Source: an uncultured Blautia sp.
GTDB taxonomy: Bacteria > Bacillota > Clostridia > Lachnospirales > Lachnospiraceae
Direction: 5' to 3'
DNA: 28,349 nt
Assembly (NCBI GenBank): GCA_900541985.1
Contig: UQLX01000032.1
Location: 1-28,349, forward strand
Positions within the stretch are counted from its first letter, which is position 1; each line of letters opens with the position of its first letter. Below the pieces are notes generated by a model that worked only from the letters and a program-made list of their open reading frames with translations, ran no database searches and was not told the DNA's origin. Positions 5,475 to 12,516 of this stretch are shown here, one piece after another. Position numbers and translations under genes: made by a program.

Positions 5475-7066
5475 GACGGGAATGTCAGAGCTTTACAGAA
5501 AAAATATATTCTGCAGCTCTGTATATCCGTTTATCACGGGAGGATGGAGATAAAGAGGAAAGTGACAGCGTATCCAATCAGAAAAAACTGTTGACAGAAT
5601 ACCTGAAGAAGGGAGAATTTCAGATCTATGATATTTATATAGATGACGGATACAGCGGAACAGATTTTAACAGGCCGGGTTTTAAAAAAATGATGGAGGA
5701 TATTTATGCCGGACTGGTAAACTGTGTAATAGTCAAGGATCTTTCCAGATTTGGGAGAGACTATATTGATACGGGACGTTATCTGGAACGTGTTTTTCCC
5801 GAATTGGGGATTCGATTTATTTCTGTTACAGACGGGATTGACAGTTTGTATCAGACTTACGATATACTCCTTCCGATTAAAAACATTTTTAACGAACAGT
5901 ATGCCAGAGACATTTCTCAGAAAATAAGAGCAACCATGAGAGCCAAGCAAAAGGCAGGGGAATTTATCGGTGCCTTTGCCTGCTATGGATATCGGAAAGA
6001 TCCCTGTAACAGAAACCGACTGCTCATTGATGAATATCCGGCATCAATAGTGAAGACAATCTTTTCACTGTTTTTGGAAGGAAAAAGTAAGCAGGAGATT
6101 GCGGATATTCTGAATGAAAGAGGTGTTTTGTGTCCTTCCCGGTACAAAAAAAGCTGTGGAGAAAATTACAGGAGCAGAGCAGAAAAAGATTCGGGATGGA
6201 CTTATTCCACCATATACAATATGCTGCACAATCAGATTTATACGGGAGCAATGGTTCAGGGAAAAAAATATCAGAAGATGAGGAGCAGTCAGCATATGGT
6301 AAAAAAGGACGAATGGATTATTGTTCAGGATACGCATGAAGCGATCATTGATCAGAAAACGTGGAGAGAAACACAGAGGCTTCTTGGACAGAGACGCAGA
6401 GCGTGTTCCGGAGAATACAGTGAGAATCCTTTTTCCGGCCTGATTTTTTGCGGCTGCTGTAAAAAACCTATGATCTTGAATCGCTGGAAGCGTGCGGATG
6501 GAAAAATGAGCGCTTCCTTTTACTGCGGTACTTACAAAAGAAAGGGAAAAAGCGGCTGTACTCCTCATGCGATTCCAGCTGAACTTCTGGAAAGTATAAT
6601 ATACAGAGATATGCAAAAACTTTTGGAACATGATATGAATCTGCAGGAACTTCGACAGAAAGTCTGGAAGCAGCAAATGGAAGAGAAAAGGCTCAGCAGA
6701 AAAAAAGAACAGTCCCGGGCAGAGACTTCTTGCAATAAAATGCGGAGACTGAAACAACAGGTTTATGAGGATTATCGGGAAGGGCTTTTATCGCGAAGAG
6801 AATTTATGAATTATACAGAGGATTATACAAAAAAAGAGCAGTTTTATATGGATCAGATGGAACACCTAAAAGATATGGAAGATCTGCGGGAAGAGAAAAG
6901 GACATGGAAGGGAAATCATGCAAACAGGGAGGAGGGATTTGGTCGACAGACAATAAGTGCTGCTGTGAAAAAAAGAGTGCTGATGGAACTGATCGATCAT
7001 ATAGAAGTCAGGGAAGAAAAATTTCTGGATGTATATTATAATTTTTCTCAATCAGGTTCCGGCTGA
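5471..7066 (+). CDS. Large serine recombinase of the intragenic element
   Basis: A 531-residue, apparently intact site-specific recombinase. Residues about 13-165 form the resolvase catalytic domain, with ALYIRLSREDG (nucleophile Ser22), DDGYSGTDFNRPGF and the KDLSRFGRDYIDTG motif. Residues 170-300 form the recombinase DNA-binding domain. A zinc ribbon follows (CGCC near residue 327, then YCGTYKRKGKSGC), then a coiled coil at about 390-470 and a C-terminal strand region. Length and order are typical of Firmicute large serine integrases. ATG 5471 has GGAGGG at 5458-5463. The stop codon (7064-7066) touches the right attachment arm, leaving 21 bp before the core. I see no strong promoter inside the element, so transcription probably comes from the interrupted amidase gene. 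It should catalyse integration into, and with a partner excision from, the GHGG codons. Confidence 0.92.
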   Translation: MRRECQSFTEKIYSAALYIRLSREDGDKEESDSVSNQKKLLTEYLKKGEFQIYDIYIDDGYSGTDFNRPGFKKMMEDIYAGLVNCVIVKDLSRFGRDYIDTGRYLERVFPELGIRFISVTDGIDSLYQTYDILLPIKNIFNEQYARDISQKIRATMRAKQKAGEFIGAFACYGYRKDPCNRNRLLIDEYPASIVKTIFSLFLEGKSKQEIADILNERGVLCPSRYKKSCGENYRSRAEKDSGWTYSTIYNMLHNQIYTGAMVQGKKYQKMRSSQHMVKKDEWIIVQDTHEAIIDQKTWRETQRLLGQRRRACSGEYSENPFSGLIFCGCCKKPMILNRWKRADGKMSASFYCGTYKRKGKSGCTPHAIPAELLESIIYRDMQKLLEHDMNLQELRQKVWKQQMEEKRLSRKKEQSRAETSCNKMRRLKQQVYEDYREGLLSRREFMNYTEDYTKKEQFYMDQMEHLKDMEDLREEKRTWKGNHANREEGFGRQTISAAVKKRVLMELIDHIEVREEKFLDVYYNFSQSGSG

Positions 7067-7079
7067 TTTTCGCAGAATA
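7065..7079 (+). repeat. Right arm of attP-like inverted repeat
   Basis: GATTTT-CGCAGAATA at 7065-7079. The 9 bases at 7071-7079 are the exact reverse complement of 5212-5220, and both are flanked by A/T tracts (GATTTT here, AAAAATC at 5222-5228). In the excised circle the arms would lie 20 bp apart around the core. Confidence 0.65.
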
Positions 7080-7087
7080 GTGACGCC

Positions 7088-7097
7088 ACATGGAGGA
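7088..7097 (+). repeat. Right attachment core (attR)
   Basis: ACATGGAGGA, identical to 5200-5209. It is followed directly by GGAGATCCG, which continues the amidase frame as Gly-Asp-Pro. Confidence 0.75.
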
Positions 7098-7823
7098 GGA
7101 GATCCGGGAGCGGTTTATCAGGGGAGACAGGAGAAGGATGACACACTTCGACTTACTCTGGCAGTAGGTGAACTTCTGGAAAAAAATGGTATCAATGTTG
7201 TATATACACGGACAACGGATGTGTATCAGACTCCTTTTGAAAAGGCAAAACTTGCAAATGAATCCGGCGCGGATTATTTCATTTCCTTTCACAGAAACAG
7301 CAGTCCTGAGGCAGATCAGTACCAGGGAGTAGAGGTTCTCTTATATGATAAAAACGGCATTAAATATGAGATGGCGGAAAATATCCTGGGGGCAATGGGA
7401 GAGATTGGCTTTCGGGAGATTGGGGTAAAAGAGCGCCCCGGACTTGTGGTGCTCAGGAGGACTAAAATGCCTGCGCTTCTTGTTGAAGCAGGTTTTTTAA
7501 ATTCCGAAGAAGATAACCGGATTTTTAATGAACAGTTTGATGATATGGCAGAAGGGATTGCCGGCGCAATTTTAGGGACACTGACAGAAGAGACCGTTGA
7601 GAACCCTTTGTATTATCGTGTGCAGACAGGTGTATTCCGAAAACGGGAAAATGCAGACAGGATGCTTTACCAGTTGACGGATCAGGGATTTCCATCCTAT
7701 ATTCTTAAGGAAAATGATTTTTATAAAGTACAGACAGGTGCTTTTCAACAGATTGGAAATGCAGTTGATATGGAACAGAGATTGCGTGATGCGGGATACA
7801 GTACTATAATAGTAACAAGATAA
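7088..7823 (+). CDS. 3' part of split CwlC-like amidase with SPOR domain
   Basis: This carries residues 11-254 of the restored enzyme, which cleaves the amide bond between N-acetylmuramic acid and L-alanine in peptidoglycan. In restored numbering, the zinc ligands are His11 (left fragment), Glu25 (QGRQEK) and His78 (ISFHRNS). The catalytic Glu143 is in LLVEAGFLNSEED. Residues about 184-254 form a SPOR-type domain with two YYRVQTGVF/FYKVQTGAF half-repeats that would bind denuded glycan. Length and domain order match Bacillus CwlC, a mother-cell lysis amidase of about 255 residues under sigma-K; the family assignment is by motif only. No signal peptide is present, as in CwlC. The frame extends back to ATG 7029, but that lies in the recombinase gene and is not the native start. 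As it stands the gene lacks its first zinc ligand and its start region. Confidence 0.85.
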
Positions 7824-7842
7824 ATGATAAAGGGAGAAAAAC

Positions 7843-8436
7843 ATGACCAGTTATGAGAAATTTCTGAAAAAAACAGAAGATTTTATATTTATAGAACATA
7901 AACCGGAAAAAGCAGATATTATTTTTGTTCCCGGTAATGGCTATCCACATATGGCAGAAAAAGCAGCTTCCTTATATAAAGAAGGATATGCACCATGGAT
8001 TCTGCCAAGTGGGAAATACAGTATTACAGCAGGAAAGTTTTCTGGTGTATTATTAAAGGAAGAAATCTATAACAGTGATTATCGGACAGAGTGGGAATTT
8101 CTGAAGGATGTTCTTATAAAAAACGGAGTCAGTGACAAGGATATCCTGAAAGAAGATCAGGCTACCTTTACCTGGGAAAATGCCTTATATTCTCGAAAAG
8201 TCACTGATGCAGCAGGAATTACTGTAAATAAGGCGATTCTCTGCTGCAAAGCATATCACGCAAGACGTGTGCTGATGTATTATCACAGAGCCTATCCGGA
8301 GGCTGAATTTCTGGTATGTCCTTCCTTTCCAGATGGCATCAGCCGTGGAAACTGGAGAGAAACACAGGAAAGCATTGGAGAAGTGATGGATGAAGTGACT
8401 AGGATTATCAGCCAGTTTTCTCTGATGATGGATTAA
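7843..8436 (+). CDS. YdcF/DUF218-family protein
   Basis: A 197-residue protein of the YdcF-like (DUF218) superfamily, a Rossmann-like fold whose members bind S-adenosylmethionine or act in envelope functions; the substrate here is unknown. ADIIFVPGNGYPHMAEKA (residues about 24-41) holds the family's nucleotide-binding-like turn. EDQATFTWENALYSRK and AILCCKAYHARRVLMYY match the two later conserved blocks. No signal peptide or membrane segment is seen. GGGAG lies upstream of ATG 7843, only 19 bp after the amidase stop, so it is probably in the same transcript. A strong terminator closes the unit. Confidence 0.8.
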   Translation: MTSYEKFLKKTEDFIFIEHKPEKADIIFVPGNGYPHMAEKAASLYKEGYAPWILPSGKYSITAGKFSGVLLKEEIYNSDYRTEWEFLKDVLIKNGVSDKDILKEDQATFTWENALYSRKVTDAAGITVNKAILCCKAYHARRVLMYYHRAYPEAEFLVCPSFPDGISRGNWRETQESIGEVMDEVTRIISQFSLMMD

Positions 8437-8445
8437 AAATTGTTT

Positions 8446-8473
8446 GGCCGGATCAGACAGGATCCGGCCTTTT
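8446..8473 (+). terminator. Terminator after the ydcF-like gene
   Basis: A perfect 9-bp stem GGCCGGATC (8446-8454) / GATCCGGCC (8461-8469) has a 6-nt loop and is followed by TTTT. Confidence 0.9.
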
Positions 8474-8504
8474 GTCCGGAGACTCAAAAAAATATAATTT
8501 AGGG

Positions 8505-8600
8505 GTGTCAGAAAAAGAAGAATTATGATATAATACGGATGTCGAAATATGAAAATTTGTGTTACGAAATGTTTACAAAAGAGTAAAACTTTGATATATT
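8505..8600 (+). promoter_or_regulatory. Tandem promoters upstream of the surface protein
   Basis: The promoter-distal set is GTGTCA (8505-8510), 18 bp, TATAAT (8529-8534). The nearer and stronger set is TTTACA (8572-8577), 17 bp, TATATT (8595-8600) with an extended TG. The following 100-nt leader is very AT-rich with repeated GATATA/GATGTATATAAA-like runs. I see no other gene in 8474-8705. Confidence 0.55.
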
Positions 8601-8711
8601 AAAAGATAAATGATATAAAAAATGCAGATTATATATTAATGTGCAGATGCTTGATATATAAATGATTATGACGATAAACAGATGTATATAAATAGATGAG
8701 GTGTAATGATG

Positions 8712-10328
8712 ATGAAGAGAAATGAAAGTAAGAGAAACGTACAGTTTTTAGCTGCTGCAGCCCTGACCGCTGCGCTGATAACAGGACAGATCCAACCGAT
8801 ATCCGTGTTTGGTGGAAACACGGAAATTCAGGTCAGCAGCCTGATCCCGGATAATATAACCATTGATCACCCCGTCCCGTTATCTGATATTTCTCTTCCG
8901 TCCAGTGATTATGGTACTCTTTCCTGGGCAGACAGCTCCAGTATACCATCAGAAAGAGTGCAGTCTTATGATGTAGTATTCCGCCCTTCTGATTCTGTAG
9001 ATCTTTCAGATATTTCCGGATGGGATGGAAGCTCAGATGCAATATATGGAAGGGTTACGGTAGTAGTAAGCAGTCTGGAGGAAAACGGATCAGAAGAGGA
9101 ATATGAAGATCCGGAGGAGTGGACAGAAGAAGGCGAAGAGCAGGGAACAGGAGAAGAGGAAGAAACGGAAAATGAAATTCCGGAAGAAGAGACTGAATCT
9201 GAGACAGAAGATACAGAAAATGGAGAAGAGGAAATTCCGGAAGCAACAGTAACGCCAGGGGCAGAGGAAACTCCGGAAGCAACGGTAACTCCGGGAGCAG
9301 AGGAAACTCCGGAAGCAACAGTAACGCCAGGGGCAGAGGAAACTCCGGAAGCAACGGTAACTCCGGGAGCAGAGGAAACTCCGGAAGCAACAGTAACGCC
9401 AGGGGCAGAGGAAACTCCGGAAGCAACGGCAACCCCAGGGGCAGAGAAAACACCGGAGGCAACGGTAACTCCGGGGGCAGAGGGAACTCCGGAAGCAACG
9501 GTAACCCCTGAGATAACGGAAACACCGGAGCCTACCATTACACCAGAAGCAGATAAAGATAATATTTTTGACCGGGAAGAAGATAAAGACGAACGTCCGG
9601 CAGAGGCAGATAAAGAACTGAGTAAAGAAGAGCAGGAAGAAGCGGCAGCAGTAAATCACAGCTGTAATGGTATTTCTGTATCGGGAATCAATCTTCCCTG
9701 GTATGTTCAGTTCCGTGCGACCAGTGGAGAAGATTATCAGTTTTCCAACGAGGATGAAGCAAACGTATTCAAATCCTATGAATTTGAGTTATGGGATCTG
9801 AAAAATAATACAGAATATGAGATTCCGGACGGAGAATATATCAGTGTGACAGTTCCGGTGAAAGCAGGATATACCTATACGATTGAGCACCTTCTTGACA
9901 GTGGCGCCATGGAGACGATTGTTCCGAGTGTGGATGGCAGTACCATGGTATTCAGCACTCATTCCTTCAGCCCGTTTGGGATTGCAGGAAGCAAGCCTCT
10001 CGTAGGTGAAGAAATTCAGGAGGATGGTTATGACGGTACTGTCAGACCTACTTCCGCGCCTTCATCCGACAATGGATCCGGTACGTCTGCAACGGTGACA
10101 CCTTCCCAGAATAACGAAGGATCAGATGATGCTTCAGAATCCGGAAGCAGCACAGGAACTTCTGATTTACAGAGCAGCGCAGAGACAGAAGATGAGGATC
10201 AGGGCGATTCTGCTCCGGCGGTAAACACAGGGGATAATACTCCTGTAGGCGCTTTTGTGGTGCTGGCAGTTGCAGCACTGGTGATCGTAGGAGTCATTCT
10301 TTATCTTCGTAAAAGAAAAAACAAATAA
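8712..10328 (+). CDS. Repeat-containing cell-surface protein with sortase-like C-terminus
   Basis: A 538-residue secreted protein. An N-terminal signal peptide (basic start, then a hydrophobic FLAAAALTAALITG stretch) precedes a folded segment (about 37-115) and a very acidic linker (115-175). Nine 12-residue repeats of the type ETPEATVTPGAE follow (about 178-281), then a second folded segment (about 308-430). The Ser/Thr/Gly-rich spacer ends in VNTGDNTPVG, a 20-residue membrane segment and the tail RKRKNK. The terminus looks like a variant (xxTGD) wall-sorting signal, though the LPxTG motif itself is absent, so simple membrane anchoring is also possible. GAGGTG at 8698-8703 is best spaced (8 nt) for the third of three consecutive ATGs, at 8712. 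I recognise no family for the folded parts. The Thr-Pro repeats suggest an extended, possibly glycosylated stalk. Confidence 0.75.
   Translation: MKRNESKRNVQFLAAAALTAALITGQIQPISVFGGNTEIQVSSLIPDNITIDHPVPLSDISLPSSDYGTLSWADSSSIPSERVQSYDVVFRPSDSVDLSDISGWDGSSDAIYGRVTVVVSSLEENGSEEEYEDPEEWTEEGEEQGTGEEEETENEIPEEETESETEDTENGEEEIPEATVTPGAEETPEATVTPGAEETPEATVTPGAEETPEATVTPGAEETPEATVTPGAEETPEATATPGAEKTPEATVTPGAEGTPEATVTPEITETPEPTITPEADKDNIFDREEDKDERPAEADKELSKEEQEEAAAVNHSCNGISVSGINLPWYVQFRATSGEDYQFSNEDEANVFKSYEFELWDLKNNTEYEIPDGEYISVTVPVKAGYTYTIEHLLDSGAMETIVPSVDGSTMVFSTHSFSPFGIAGSKPLVGEEIQEDGYDGTVRPTSAPSSDNGSGTSATVTPSQNNEGSDDASESGSSTGTSDLQSSAETEDEDQGDSAPAVNTGDNTPVGAFVVLAVAALVIVGVILYLRKRKNK
9241..9554 (+). 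repeat. 36-bp coding tandem repeat with 72-bp higher-order period
   Basis: Nine units start at 9241 and every 36 bp after; the last two are diverged and the ninth is incomplete. Units 1, 3 and 5 are identical to one another, and units 2 and 4 are identical, so the recent duplication unit is 72 bp. Units keep the reading frame and encode Thr/Pro/Glu repeats. Confidence 0.92.
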
Positions 10329-10346
10329 ACGTACATAGGTAAAACA

Positions 10347-10382
10347 GCCCTCCCATATACATGTTATTGGGAGGGCCGTTTG
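10347..10382 (+). terminator. Hairpin after the surface gene; 3' arm holds the next ribosome site
   Basis: A perfect 9-bp stem GCCCTCCCA (10347-10355) / TGGGAGGGC (10368-10376) has a 12-nt loop, followed by only CGTTTG. GGGAGGG at 10369-10375 in the 3' arm is also the ribosome site for the ATG at 10384, so folding should hide it. Confidence 0.6.
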
Positions 10383-10383
10383 T

Positions 10384-10734
10384 ATGAAAACAAAAAATGT
10401 TTTAAAATCACTTTTTCTTTCTTATTTGTTAACAGGAGTCTGTCTGCTGCTGCTTGCCTTTCTGGTTTTCCGGTTTGACCTGGGAGTGGCACCTGTATCT
10501 GCGGGAATTGTGGCAGTTTATGTGATTTCCTGTCTTGCCGGAGGTTTTTTTGCCGGAAAGCTTATGAGAAAGAACAAATACTTCTGGGGTATCCTGGTAG
10601 GTCTATGCTACTTTCTGCTTCTTGTGTTTGTATCTTTTGTGGCAGAGAAAAGATGGGATATGTCATTTCAGCATCTGATCACTACATTCTGTATGTGCCT
10701 GGGAGGCGGTGCCCTGGGAGGGATGCTTGCATAA
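10384..10734 (+). CDS. TIGR04086-family small membrane protein
   Basis: A 116-residue integral membrane protein with four predicted hydrophobic segments: residues about 9-30, 35-55, 66-85 and 97-115. The loops are short and basic (KLMRKNK). The SVLV-type content, Gly-rich AGGFFAGK and the final CLGGGALGGMLA match the TIGR04086 family. That family is known mainly for sitting beside SCIFF ranthipeptide genes in clostridia, exactly as here. No biochemical function is assigned. Its ribosome site is buried in the hairpin formed with the preceding gene's 3' region. A role in SCIFF export or immunity is only a guess from location. Confidence 0.8.
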   Translation: MKTKNVLKSLFLSYLLTGVCLLLLAFLVFRFDLGVAPVSAGIVAVYVISCLAGGFFAGKLMRKNKYFWGILVGLCYFLLLVFVSFVAEKRWDMSFQHLITTFCMCLGGGALGGMLA

Positions 10735-10767
10735 GCTAAAAAAAGGCTTTTAATTGGCTGGATTTTA

Positions 10768-10776
10768 TGCTATACT
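10768..10776 (+). promoter_or_regulatory. Extended -10 promoter of scfA
   Basis: TGC-TATACT at 10768-10776 is an extended -10 element. Only a weak TTTTAA (10748-10753) lies at -35 spacing. The start would be near 10783, ahead of AAAGGAGGAT at 10801-10810. Confidence 0.5.
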
Positions 10777-10815
10777 ATGCCCAGATAATTTTATATACAT
10801 AAAGGAGGATATACA

Positions 10816-10956
10816 ATGGAGCATATCAAAACATTAAATACAAAGAATCTGCAGAACACAGTGAAAAAAGGTGGATGTGGCGAGTGCCAGACTTCCTGTC
10901 AGTCAGCATGCAAGACTTCCTGTACTGTAGGAAATCAGAGCTGCGAGCATAAATAA
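10816..10956 (+). CDS. scfA: SCIFF ranthipeptide precursor (six cysteines in forty-five residues)
   Basis: A 46-residue ribosomal peptide precursor. It starts MEHIKTLNTKNLQ and holds six Cys at 21, 24, 28, 32, 36 and 43 in CGECQTSCQSACKTSC and NQSCEH, which is the defining SCIFF pattern. In the related Clostridium thermocellum peptide the maturase makes a thioether from Cys32 to Thr37; both residues are present at the same positions here. A near-perfect AAAGGAGGAT lies 5-6 nt before ATG 10816. The maturase gene follows after an intrinsic terminator that probably sets a high precursor-to-enzyme ratio. SCIFF is nearly universal in clostridia and its biological role is still unclear. Confidence 0.96.
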   Translation: MEHIKTLNTKNLQNTVKKGGCGECQTSCQSACKTSCTVGNQSCEHK

Positions 10957-10980
10957 GACAGATTTTTAGGAAGTCATTTA

Positions 10981-11013
10981 AGCAGCGGGGTGAAAACCGC
11001 TGCTTCTTCTTTT
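10981..11013 (+). terminator. Attenuating terminator between scfA and scfB
   Basis: AGCAGCGG (10981-10988) pairs with CCGCTGCT (10997-11004), followed by TCTTCTTTT. scfB has no obvious promoter of its own, so partial read-through is likely. Confidence 0.85.
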
Positions 11014-11090
11014 GCTGTGTGCCGGAACAAATAAAAGGTTCTGACAGAAACACGGCAGATGAATTTACAGGAAAGGATTTTTTTAGAGAA

Positions 11091-12455
11091 ATGAGTCTGA
11101 TTCACAGATATCAGAGCAATGGTTATAATATTGTTCTTGACATTAACAGCGGGTGTATCCATCTGGTGGATCTTGTAACATACGAGGTTTTACCTTATAT
11201 AGAGGAGGGACTGTCCGCAGAGGAAATTTCAGCAAAGCTGAATGACAGATTTAAAGATGAGGATATCCGGACATCTGTTTCTGAATGCCTGAAACTGAAA
11301 GAAGAGGGCATGCTTTTTACAAAAGATATTTACGAGGGTGCAATCGATGAGTTTACAAAAAACAGTAAACCGGTAGTGAAGGCTCTCTGTCTTCATGTAG
11401 CTCATGACTGTAATCTTGCCTGCCGCTACTGTTTTGCAGAAGAGGGTGAATATCACGGAAGACGGGCAATCATGTCTTTTGAAGTGGGAAAAAAAGCACT
11501 GGATTTCCTGATCGCAAATTCCGGCTCCAGAAGAAATCTGGAAGTGGATTTCTTTGGCGGGGAACCGCTGATGAACTGGCAGGTAGTAAAGGATCTGGTA
11601 AAATACGGAAGAGAGCAGGAAAAAATTCATAATAAAAATTTCCGCTTTACGATTACTACCAATGGCGTACTTCTGGATGATGAAGTAATGGAATTCTGCA
11701 ACCGGGAAATGTCCAATGTGGTTCTCAGCATTGACGGGCGTAAGGAAGTCAATGATTACATGCGCCCCTTCCGTAAAGGTGCCGGAAGCTATGACCTTAT
11801 CATGCCGAAATTCCAGAAGTTTGCGGAGTCCAGAAACCAGGAAAATTATTATGTGAGAGGAACCTTTACTCACCATAATCTTGATTTTTCAAAGGATGTT
11901 CTGCATTTTGCAGATATGGGCTTCAAACAGATTTCTGTTGAGCCGGTTGTAGCTCCGGAGGAAGAGGACTATGCGATCCGTAAGGAAGATATTCCCCAGA
12001 TCCTTGAGGAATACGATACCCTTGCAAAAGAAATGATCAAGAGGGAAAAAGAGGGAAGAGGATTTAATTTCTTCCATTTTATGATCGATCTTACAGGAGG
12101 TCCCTGTGTGTATAAACGCCTTTCCGGATGTGGATCCGGAACAGAATATCTGGCAGTGACTCCGTGGGGAGATCTCTATCCATGCCATCAGTTCGTCGGT
12201 GAAGAGCAGTTCCTGATGGGAAATGTAGAGGAAGGGATTACCCGTCCACAGGTCCGGGATGAATTTAAAAACTGTAATGTTTATACAAAGGAAGCCTGCA
12301 GAGACTGTTTTGCAAGATTCTACTGCAGTGGAGGATGTGCAGCCAATGCATATCATTTCCAGAATGATGTAAAAGGAAATTATGAGATCGGATGTGAACT
12401 CCAGAGAAAACGAGTGGAGTGTGCAATTATGATCAAAGCCGCTCTTGCGGACTAG
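11091..12455 (+). CDS. scfB: SCIFF radical-SAM thioether maturase
   Basis: A 454-residue radical S-adenosylmethionine enzyme that installs the Cys-to-Thr thioether in the SCIFF peptide. The N-terminal 80 residues (YNIVLDINSGCIHLVD onward) form the precursor-recognition domain. HDCNLACRYCFAEEG near residue 107 is the CxxxCxxC cluster loop, and FFGGEPLMNW is the SAM-binding GGE motif. The SPASM region carries auxiliary-cluster cysteines in GCGSGTEYLAVTPWGDLYPC, EACRDCFARFYCSGGC and IGCELQ. I place the start at ATG 11091, which gives the usual family length, with AGGAAAGG about 13 nt upstream. A GTG at 11019 would add 24 residues, but it sits directly behind the terminator's T tract and has no ribosome site. 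The gene follows scfA as in other clostridia. Confidence 0.94.
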   Translation: MSLIHRYQSNGYNIVLDINSGCIHLVDLVTYEVLPYIEEGLSAEEISAKLNDRFKDEDIRTSVSECLKLKEEGMLFTKDIYEGAIDEFTKNSKPVVKALCLHVAHDCNLACRYCFAEEGEYHGRRAIMSFEVGKKALDFLIANSGSRRNLEVDFFGGEPLMNWQVVKDLVKYGREQEKIHNKNFRFTITTNGVLLDDEVMEFCNREMSNVVLSIDGRKEVNDYMRPFRKGAGSYDLIMPKFQKFAESRNQENYYVRGTFTHHNLDFSKDVLHFADMGFKQISVEPVVAPEEEDYAIRKEDIPQILEEYDTLAKEMIKREKEGRGFNFFHFMIDLTGGPCVYKRLSGCGSGTEYLAVTPWGDLYPCHQFVGEEQFLMGNVEEGITRPQVRDEFKNCNVYTKEACRDCFARFYCSGGCAANAYHFQNDVKGNYEIGCELQRKRVECAIMIKAALAD

Positions 12456-12470
12456 ATAAATCAGTCCGCA
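12446..12470 (+). other. Perfect hairpin across the scfB stop codon
   Basis: TGCGGACT (12446-12453) and AGTCCGCA (12463-12470) form an 8-bp stem around the TAG stop. There is no T tract, so it more likely protects or processes the RNA than terminates it. Confidence 0.5.
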
Positions 12471-12516
12471 GGATAACATATGGTATCATGGGGACTTAAA
12501 AAAGAAGGGAAAAACA

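Larger units (their letters stand above)
5200..7097 (+). mobile_element. 1,888-bp intragenic serine-recombinase element
   Basis: The element is bounded by a 10-bp direct repeat and carries only a possible small ORF (5244-5474) and a full-length serine recombinase. It splits the amidase gene after codon 13. Deleting one repeat unit (1,888 bp) restores the frame perfectly across GHGG-GDPG. The inner ends carry a 9-bp inverted repeat that would flank the core in the excised circle, as expected of an attP. There is no DDE transposase and no terminal inverted repeat of the insertion-sequence type. The architecture resembles a minimal skin-like developmental element. Excision itself is not demonstrated. 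Confidence 0.8.

Noticed and set aside
7029..7087. ATG 7029 as the real start of the amidase
   Set aside because: It lies inside the end of the recombinase gene. The residues before HGGGDPG are foreign, and the native start with its ribosome site is at 5171, across the element.
5200..7097. Ordinary insertion sequence in the amidase gene
   Set aside because: There is no DDE or HUH transposase and no terminal inverted repeats at the outer ends. A serine recombinase, a shared core and attP-like inner arms fit site-specific recombination instead.
9241..9554. CRISPR-like array of 36-bp periodic repeats
   Set aside because: There are no spacers. The units abut directly, keep the reading frame and encode a regular 12-residue Thr/Pro/Glu repeat inside a secreted protein. 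The long minus-strand frames here are mirror effects of the repeat.
11019..11090. GTG 11019 as the scfB start
   Set aside because: It directly follows the T tract of the scfA terminator and has no ribosome site. ATG 11091 gives the usual family length and N-terminus.
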